From Branchiostoma belcheri (Eukaryota; Chordata; Leptocardii; Amphioxiformes; Branchiostomatidae), in assembly GCF_001625305.1 (NCBI RefSeq), contig NW_017802379.1, positions 640,910-704,909 of the forward strand: a stretch of DNA of 64,000 nucleotides. Reading direction: 5' to 3'. This document shows, piece by piece, positions 58,201 through 64,000 of the stretch. The position numbers and the translations under genes are program-made. The stretch's first letter is position 1. Each line of letters starts with the position of its first letter. The notes beneath the pieces are model-generated. The model searched no databases. It saw only the letters and a program-made list of their open reading frames with translations, and was not told the origin of the DNA.

Positions 58201-61200
58201 CTGAAAAAATTATCTTTAAGCTCATAAAGCCAAAGATGATTTGTCAAGTGACTATCATTACCGTGGTGGCAGGTGCAGCAAAAACGAACTCAGTAAATTA
58301 TTCATTTAATAATAAGTTTTTGCAATACAGAAGTGACAGATGCAGTATAGTCTTAATGTAGAAAATCATTAGATTTAGAATACATGTCTTCTATGTGCCT
58401 GACTACTGTTATACTTTTACAGCAAAGGTTTTGAATTATCCTGCTATGCTACTATAGACCCTGTCCTTGGTGCTGAAAAAGTCGTGATTTACAGTATTTG
58501 CTAATACTTTTTAGAGTGAATGAGACCATAAGAAGCATGCTTACCACTCCCAGCAGTGCCAGGCCTGACCCAATGTTCATGGTGGTGGGGATGATGTTAA
58601 ACTTACCCGCCTGTGACAGACACAGTGATGAGGTATCAAACAGTCATCCTGATGTCTATGTTCACTCTAGAGTCTAGACACAAACATGGGCTGAGATTGG
58701 GCCTGGTTTCAGAGTCATCTCAGAATGCTTAAGTGGAGGATTAGGCTTCTTTCTGCTTATTTATCCAGTAACCATTGGTATAAGGTTGAAAGACCTAGAT
58801 GACCCCTGATGTCCCAAGGAATTGGATATCTGTGTCTCCTTTTTAGAGCTCATTAAGTGAAGAAAAATAGATTAGTTACTAATTGACTTAAGTTGCAATG
58901 ATAGAGAAATAATGATAATGGTTTAATCAATAAATGACCATTATGAGCCAGTCACACATGGGTTAAGAAAGTTCTCCGCAAGAAATTAACAATAATGAAT
59001 TCGTCTCCTCTTCCTAATGCTCAAATTAATGGACTTCCCAACCCTAATTTGCAGTCATTATACTAGGATAAACCAAAAGGGAAAAAACGTGCTACTAGGT
59101 GACCTAGGGTTAAGATGAGCTCTCTCTCCGGTTGTCCATCGTTTCCATTGATGACTTACTTAAGCTACAGCTTGTGAAAAAGACAACATACCCTCCCTGA
59201 AACAACAACATCAAATCTGATGCCATAGGCCTTGATGAGTGTCCTGTAGTCTGTGCCATTCTCCCGGTAGTACCGTGCATATCTGGAAAATAACAGAGAA
59301 TGAATAACACTGCAAAACTAGATATTAACAGATTAATTTTAAAAGATAAGACAATGAAACTACTTTTCAGGACATAACTGCCAATCGCAAAAAAAAAAAC
59401 GAAAAGAAAAGCAAACAGCAAAGTGAATTAAGTTCTCCTTTATATGATAGTTTGAAATGATCTAATGTCTTATTCCTACATGTAAAGGAAATGTAACAAT
59501 TGCCATGTCTATCTAGTCAGAGAGTTGAGCAAAGGAAAGAAAAAAAATCTTGAAGAAAACTACAGAAACAGAAGGAAAGTTTGCAATGCAACCAAGACAG
59601 AACAACCACATGTATATTTTGTTTTCAAAACAAAAAGCTAGTTCACGCAGAGCCAGAATTGTCAAAAAGGAACACCCTTGGATTTATGCATGCATTTCAT
59701 GCTATCAGACTTTGTGAATGATAGTTTGTAACAACCTGAAATTGTATCCTACTGAAAAGTGTGAGTCTGTTCTGTCTATTCTGTTGAAGCTGTAGTGAGG
59801 GAGACAGTGGTTGGAGTGCAGGTCCAGGTTACAGTCCCACACTATGAAGATCCCAATTATTCCACCCTGCAGAATAGGTGAGAATAGAAGAGCGATAGTG
59901 GAAGGATGCAGACTGTTACACTCGGACACAAATGTATGACAAAATCCAGTTTCCTTGCATCTCATTTCTTCTATACCACCAAGTTGTTTTATCTTTCCAT
60001 TTTGCTTTATGAAACGTTGGGCAGTCAACAATCTATAGTTTTGTGGTTATTTTTCTGATGTTTTCAACAAAATGAATGCAAATTTTCAACAAAACTAGAT
60101 GCAAGTGAAACTGGACTTTGTCTTATTGCTAAGCAATGTGTGCCATCTGGTGGAAATGGTAGCTTTTGTCTCTAACCAAATCTTAGGCAAGAAATATGAG
60201 GAAGGCTTGCTTGTAAGAAATGTAATCTTACAGGTTCAAAATTTTAAACTTTTTTGTGGTCTTATCAATTCAACATCACTTTTCTATAGATTCTTCAGAT
60301 AGGTAGACAGGCTACCTGAAATGCTTTGCCTGTCCTGTTTGGTTTAAATCATTGTCCAGAATATCATGCAACATTCTACAAGATCACTGAAACTTTGGCT
60401 AGACAGAATTGCTACCAAATCCACCCAGTGGCCATGCTCAGCTAGCCGTTCCACAAAGCCCACCTGAAGTTGTATCCCGGCGACACTTTAGAGTCGGCCT
60501 TGTCTAACCGTGAGAAGGAATACTTTGGGAGGCAATGTGAACCAGAGTAGTCCAGGTTACAGTCCCACGTGATGGAGATACCAACAATACCTCCCTGGGA
60601 AAACAGATGGTGACCAAATACACAAAATCCTTAGTGCTATAGTATAGTATAACTTCTATGCACCTGACTACTGTAATCTTCATCTTCATCTTCATCTTTG
60701 CCGGGGCTCAAAGATGTTATATGAGCCCCGGCTACACCCCCATATAGCCCCTGATGGGGCACTTTAGGGGGGGGGGAGGCCTTGGTTTAATGATTATGTT
60801 TTCACAGCAAAGGTTTTTAATTATCCTGTTAGGGTACTGCAGCCACTGTCCTTGGTGCTGAATGCTCAGTCTGTTGAATTTGGCCACTATAGACCCTGTT
60901 CTTGGTGCGGATTGGATGGTCAACTTCTTGTGGTTAGCTACTATACACTCTGTCCTTGGTGCTGATTGGGCAGTCAGCTTGCTGTGGTTGGCTACTATAG
61001 ACCTGTCCTTGGTGCTGATTGGTCTCTTCAGGCACTGTACTTTTTGATTGACCAGTTGTAAATCAGTTGGTAAGCTTGCTTGAAATAAAACTCCCTGTGG
61101 ACTATAATCCTTCTAAACTTTACATAGAACAACCATACAATGGTTTGAGTACCTGTTCAGCCAGTGCGGTGAAGTTCTGGTTGGCCTCCTTTACCATTGT

Positions 61201-63735
61201 GTCCAGTTTGATGATAGGACAGTACTTGTCCACTGGATCATTGTTGTTGAAGCGACAGTTTTTCAGGTAGTCAGGATCATAGTCATCTAAGATGTTTCTC
61301 CTGCAATTCAAGGACAGAATATCAAGACACTCTCAATTATGTCATTTCCTTACTGACCAGATGTAAGTACATGTATTGTGATTCTAGTTGAAGATTTTTA
61401 ATGTAAAGAATGAACAGAAGAAAACTAAGGTGACTCACTTGGTGAAGTTAAACAGTGGAAAGGATATGGTGTTCTTCAGCAGAACTGTGAACTCTTTGGC
61501 ATCTTCTAATACAGCCGGACTGAAAGGGAAACATAAAAGTGCTTTAAGTCTGTTCAATATTATCATTCCATTGGCTTAAATGTATTATACCAGTAGTCTC
61601 TTTTCTTATATTTCTTAACTAGAAAATTCAATTTATTTGTTATGACAATACTGTTTTATCATCTTGTTATAATGTGATACATGGCTGATATCCTTGGCAT
61701 TAATGCTAAATATGTATGGTGGAAAATTAATGCCAAACTTGACCACACTGTAAAAGTTTGAAGTCACCTGGGTGGATTGTCTTGCTGTTCGACAGGACAC
61801 CAGCCCTGGATCTCACAGGTCTGTACTGTACTGCTGAAGTTTGCACAATTCCCAGTAAACATGCCTGGAGGGACACAAAGAAAAGACAATCACTACTTCT
61901 GTAGTGTCATCAAGACATGTACTGTTTTTGGTTTTTATAACTAAGCATTAGCATCCATTGATGCAGTTCTGCTCTATCCTGCTAGATGGCATCTCTTCCC
62001 CAATCAAGAGTAACTATTTTTCTAGTTTTCTACTGTATGACTAGTTAACTTTGCTGATTTGTCAAATTTTACATTGTAATAAACCTTAGAACGGAAAATG
62101 GGTAATGTATTTTTGTTAGAGGTGTGGTCTTCAAACCATACCATTTCCAGTGAGTTCCACTTGGCCTGCAGGGCAGTTTCTTGTGTCTGTATCTGTACAG
62201 GACACATTGTGTCCTATCCACGGTGCCTAACATAGAAACACACATTGTCAAGCATTTTACAACAGTTAACAAATTTTGACCATCACCTGGCCTATAGAAC
62301 TGCAGTCAAAAATTCATGCTAAAGCAGGAAGAAGATTAAAGGTATAACATTGGAAAGTGACATATCAAGCTCATAATATAAACTTTACCTCTGCACATGT
62401 TGTTGTGTGCTGGTCTGGTGTGATGATCATGTTGGTCATTACGAAGAAACCATCTCGTTGCTAAAAAGACAAAAAAGGGGGAACATTAGGGTCTTCAGCA
62501 TCAAGTCACATTTTTCTTACAATCCAATTTCATTCCAAAGTTAGTTGCTCATTCACACCAAGTCCTCAGTATCTTATTTTCCAACAGTAACTTTATTTAA
62601 CAGAAATTTCTATTTGTCAACAAACTCTGTCAACAGATTAATGGTTCACATGCACAGCATGCCAGTTCACTAGAGGATTGATAGGGTAAACATTTCATTA
62701 CTCACCAAGACTTTTATGTACACATTTACTATTACCTCTATTCACAGACTATAGAATGTCATACAGTATGTTAATTAATGTATCAAGTATAGCTTTCCTC
62801 ACCTGAGGTGGGACCACCAGTCCAGCGATGTCCCAGACGCGATTGAGGTCGCCAATGTCAGACCTGTTAGGGTAGGCCACACCCTTCAGTTTGGTGGACA
62901 CAGAACTGACGATGTCCCCAAAGTCCTGGTAACCTTTCTTGTATACAAACACCCATCTGAAACAAGAAAAAACATAAGATTTTACATATTTACTTTATCA
63001 CATTTATGATAAAGAATAGTGTACTCTTGCTCATATTTTGCTCATTTGCAGTTCTTTAGTAAATTATTTATGAAGGGACATGTATCATTTCATATGCCAC
63101 AGCCATGACTAGTGACGTTAATATATGTCAAAGTTCAACAACTTGGATTTCAAATATAGTGAAAGATGCAGTCATGTACATTCTGTTCTATAACATTTAG
63201 CTGTATCATTACAGGTTGAGAACAAGTTCATATGTCCCTGACCATGTACAATTATATAACAATTGTCTGTGCTTTATAGTTTGGGAGAGCATACTTGAAA
63301 ACTATTTTTACTAAATTGATAGACGTAACGTTATATGTATTATGCATGATTATGATATTATGATTATGCATGTATTTCTCAATCACATAACTTACGTGTA
63401 TCATCTAGATGTTGCAACCGAAGACAACATATAAGCCACTGCAGATATCATAACTTGCTGCATAACTTATTCTTTGGTTTAATAAATATGTTTGCTCATT
63501 CTTTCGCGCCCCTCCCCCCTTTTCCACGAATTCCGCAACGCACAAGTTGAAAGTATGGCCCATTTCCTGGAGTAAAAACCGAGTCCTTCTCACCCGATAA
63601 TGTACCCGATGATGCCCAGCTGTATGACCCTGTTGATGAGTCCGACTTTCTTGTTCTTGATGTGCACGATTCTCGGCGTGTCGTACTCAAACACCACCTG
63701 TACGATCTGCTGGCAAATACTCGGCCGTCCGCCAT
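55103..63735 (-). CDS. P2RX4-like: P2X purinoceptor (P2X4-like ATP-gated cation channel)
   Basis: Trimeric plasma-membrane channel opened by extracellular ATP, passing Na+, K+ and Ca2+. Exons in transcript order: about 63735-63594, 62956-62803, 62460-62389, 62226-62142, 61864-61768, 61519-61439, 61300-61153, 60594-60464 (8a) or 59866-59736 (8b), 59282-59192, 58610-58545, 58049-57948, 55213-55103. All introns are GT-AG and phases join; 378 aa lie beyond exon 1. Visible features: FEYDTPR before TM1 (conserved PKC-type Thr), TM1 [17 protein letters not shown], all ten ectodomain Cys, ATP residues in [15 protein letters not shown] and [11 protein letters not shown]2 [20 protein letters not shown], and the YxxxK motif (YQEKK). 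TM2 is nearly the P2X4 sequence. Odd points: exon 1 lacks an in-frame ATG, and exon 8 is duplicated. Confidence 0.93.
55214..57947 (-). other. P2X intron 11
   Basis: 2.7 kb, AT-rich, with a short inverted repeat (TAGCCTGAG/CTCAGGCTA) at about 56687-56755 and an 89-bp tandem repeat at 56911-57090. ORFs here show no recognisable domain. Confidence 0.75.
56911..57090. repeat. 89-bp tandem duplication in P2X intron 11
   Basis: Two copies sharing ACCAGTGCAGGTTA, CAGGTAGACATC and AATACCTACACAGCTCCAAT. Confidence 0.9.
57948..58049 (-). CDS. P2RX4-like: P2X exon 11: TM2 end and YxxxK motif
   Basis: Encodes [20 protein letters not shown] then [19 protein letters not shown] is the YxxxK motif that stabilises surface P2X; an acidic D5 run follows. 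Donor GTAAGT. Confidence 0.96.
58386..58479. repeat. Intronic segment repeated at 60.65-60.86 kb
   Basis: Matches 60653-60861 apart from a 120-bp insertion there; shared words include CAGCAAAGGTTTT and TATAGACCCTGTCCTTGGTG. Confidence 0.75.
58545..58610 (-). CDS. P2RX4-like: P2X exon 10: TM2 start
   Basis: Encodes [20 protein letters not shown] then GV, with the channel gate region of TM2. 22 codons, phase 0 both sides, donor GTAAGC. Confidence 0.96.
59192..59282 (-). CDS. P2RX4-like: P2X exon 9: ATP-site lysine, approach to TM2
   Basis: Encodes [20 protein letters not shown] then [11 protein letters not shown]. The Lys of [10 protein letters not shown] corresponds to P2X4 Lys313. Starts with the split Arg of NFR, compatible with 8a and 8b. 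Donor GTATGT. Confidence 0.95.
59736..59866 (-). CDS. P2RX4-like: P2X exon 8b (alternative): second copy of exon 8
   Basis: Encodes [20 protein letters not shown] then [20 protein letters not shown] and YNF. Same length and phases as 8a and 28 of 43 residues identical; both Cys and the NFR Asn are kept. Acceptor TTCTGCAG is good; donor GTTGTT is weak. Conserved frame and residues argue for a functional alternative exon rather than a relic. Confidence 0.88.
60464..60594 (-). CDS. P2RX4-like: P2X exon 8a (alternative): ectodomain into NFR motif
   Basis: Encodes [20 protein letters not shown] then [20 protein letters not shown] and YNF. Contains Cys 9 and 10 and the Asn-Phe of NFR; the Arg is completed by exon 9. 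131 bp, phase 0 in and phase 2 out, donor GTGGGC. P2X4-like consensus (SPGYNF) is better kept than in 8b. Confidence 0.94.
60653..60861. repeat. Copy of the 58.4-kb intronic segment with insertion
   Basis: An insertion of about 120 bp (60680-60800) contains a TTCATC run and a perfect 11-bp stem (GCCGGGGCTCA / TGAGCCCCGGC, 60700-60732) followed by a G10 run. Confidence 0.75.
60846..61035. repeat. ~54-bp tandem array in P2X intron 7
   Basis: Three to four units of CTGTCCTTGGTGCTGATTGG ... TGGTTGGCTACTATAGAC with moderate divergence. Confidence 0.85.
61153..61300 (-). CDS. P2RX4-like: P2X exon 7: ectodomain body
   Basis: Encodes [20 protein letters not shown], then [20 protein letters not shown] and QNFTALAEQ. 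Cys 7 and 8 plus a glycosylation site. Phase 0 end, donor GTACTC. Confidence 0.95.
61439..61519 (-). CDS. P2RX4-like: P2X exon 6: ATP-site threonine
   Basis: Encodes [20 protein letters not shown] then FPLFNFT. The Thr in EFTVLLK corresponds to P2X4 Thr186 (adenine contact). The Lys of NFTKRN is split across the intron. Confidence 0.93.
61768..61864 (-). CDS. P2RX4-like: P2X exon 5: head domain
   Basis: Encodes [20 protein letters not shown] and [12 protein letters not shown]. Cys 4-6; GWCPVE is the P2X signature (human AWCPVE). Donor GTGACT. Confidence 0.94.
62142..62226 (-). CDS. P2RX4-like: P2X exon 4: Cys-rich head domain
   Basis: Encodes [20 protein letters not shown] and GQVELTGN; Cys 2 and 3 of the head disulfides and an N-glycosylation site (NVS). 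Donor GTATGG, Gly split. Confidence 0.9.
62389..62460 (-). CDS. P2RX4-like: P2X exon 3: ectodomain
   Basis: Encodes [20 protein letters not shown] and [14 protein letters not shown] matches LFVMTNVILT of P2X4. First conserved Cys. 24 codons, phase 0. Confidence 0.93.
62803..62956 (-). CDS. P2RX4-like: P2X exon 2: ATP-site lysines
   Basis: Encodes [20 protein letters not shown] then [20 protein letters not shown] and [11 protein letters not shown]. The two Lys of TKLKG correspond to P2X4 Lys67 and Lys69, the phosphate contacts. Phase 2 in, phase 0 out. Confidence 0.95.
63594..63735 (-). CDS. P2RX4-like: P2X exon 1: N-terminus and TM1 start (5' limit uncertain)
   Basis: Encodes [20 protein letters not shown] then [15 protein letters not shown], as in vertebrate P2X exon 1. 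The receptor frame runs back without any ATG to a TAA at about 63799. A well-placed ATG (CAACATGGCGG) at 63735-63733 is in another frame. The true start is therefore unclear: a 1-base assembly or allele difference, an upstream exon, or a non-ATG start. Donor GTGAGA. Confidence 0.8.
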
Positions 63736-64000
63736 GTTGGCACTCTCTTTCTTCTGGGGTTCTAAACCCGGAAGTAAGCCGTGTCACCCAGGGGTTTTAC
63801 AGTACAACGTTTCTTACCTTTTCCTCGAAAAATATTACACCTTTTACCCGTTACATAATCATTCAATGCAAAGATACGGATGGATATATTTTTCAGAAAG
63901 CAGCTCTATATGGGGATAAATGTATTTTGCCAATAATGGCAACAATCTTAGCTCAGACAGAATATTGAAAACCTCCTTCTTCAGCCTCCGGAAAATACAA
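63736..64000. other. P2X 5' flank
   Basis: Likely 5' UTR and promoter-proximal DNA; minus-strand AG dinucleotides close to exon 1 could also be acceptors from an exon beyond the window. No TATA box or other clear motif. Confidence 0.4.

Noticed and set aside
59736-59866. Reading exon 8b as a dead relic of exon 8
   Set aside because: It is open, has identical length and phase, intact AG/GT borders and keeps Cys and NFR residues; only its donor is weak.
1-64000. Endogenous retrovirus, LTR element or Polinton
   Set aside because: No long terminal repeats and no capsid, integrase, polymerase or envelope-like reading frame seen anywhere in the window.

Overview
The window looks like nuclear DNA of an invertebrate deuterostome, most probably amphioxus (Branchiostoma). 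This is inferred from two chordate-type multi-exon genes with short GC-rich exons, small GT-AG introns, and many short dispersed repeats (tRNA-derived SINE, foldback and TIR elements, minisatellites). No bacterial, viral or retroviral-type genes were seen.

Layout. (1) 1-3317: non-coding sequence downstream of the first gene. (2) 3318-26183, minus strand: a complete PDZ-containing, neuronal-type nitric oxide synthase. It has 26 coding exons, all introns GT-AG, all phases agree, and it predicts 1463 residues: PDZ, zinc-tetrathiolate CxxxxC, heme oxygenase domain, calmodulin helix, FMN domain with an autoinhibitory-type insert, FAD/NADPH reductase, and a long Ser/Thr/Pro tail. (3) 26184-55102: about 29 kb without a gene I can support. 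It holds repeats, some exon-like fragments and a possible NOS upstream promoter/5' exon near 33.8-34.04 kb. (4) 55103-about 63735, minus strand: a P2X ATP-gated channel closest to vertebrate P2X4. All ten ectodomain cysteines and all ATP-contact residues are visible. Exon 1 has no ATG in the correct frame.

Most interesting signal. The P2X gene carries two tandem versions of exon 8 (60464-60594 and 59736-59866). Both are exactly 131 bp with the same phases, both are open, and they agree at 28 of 43 residues. Because 131 is not a multiple of 3, including both or neither breaks the frame, so the arrangement looks like a mutually exclusive exon pair. It would swap part of the extracellular domain that leads into the ATP-binding Asn-Phe-Arg motif.

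Second theme. In three separate NOS introns (after coding exons 1, 9 and 15) short tandem duplications have copied the exon end plus its 5' splice site into the intron, leaving decoy donors. Two short inverted-repeat elements with 9-bp target duplications are nested inside other repeats (51.2 kb and 36.0 kb).

Functionally the two genes are a Ca2+/calmodulin-regulated NO producer and a Ca2+-permeable ATP-gated channel in the same orientation. Their vertebrate relatives NOS1 and P2RX4/P2RX7 share a human chromosome arm (12q24), so linkage may be ancestral.
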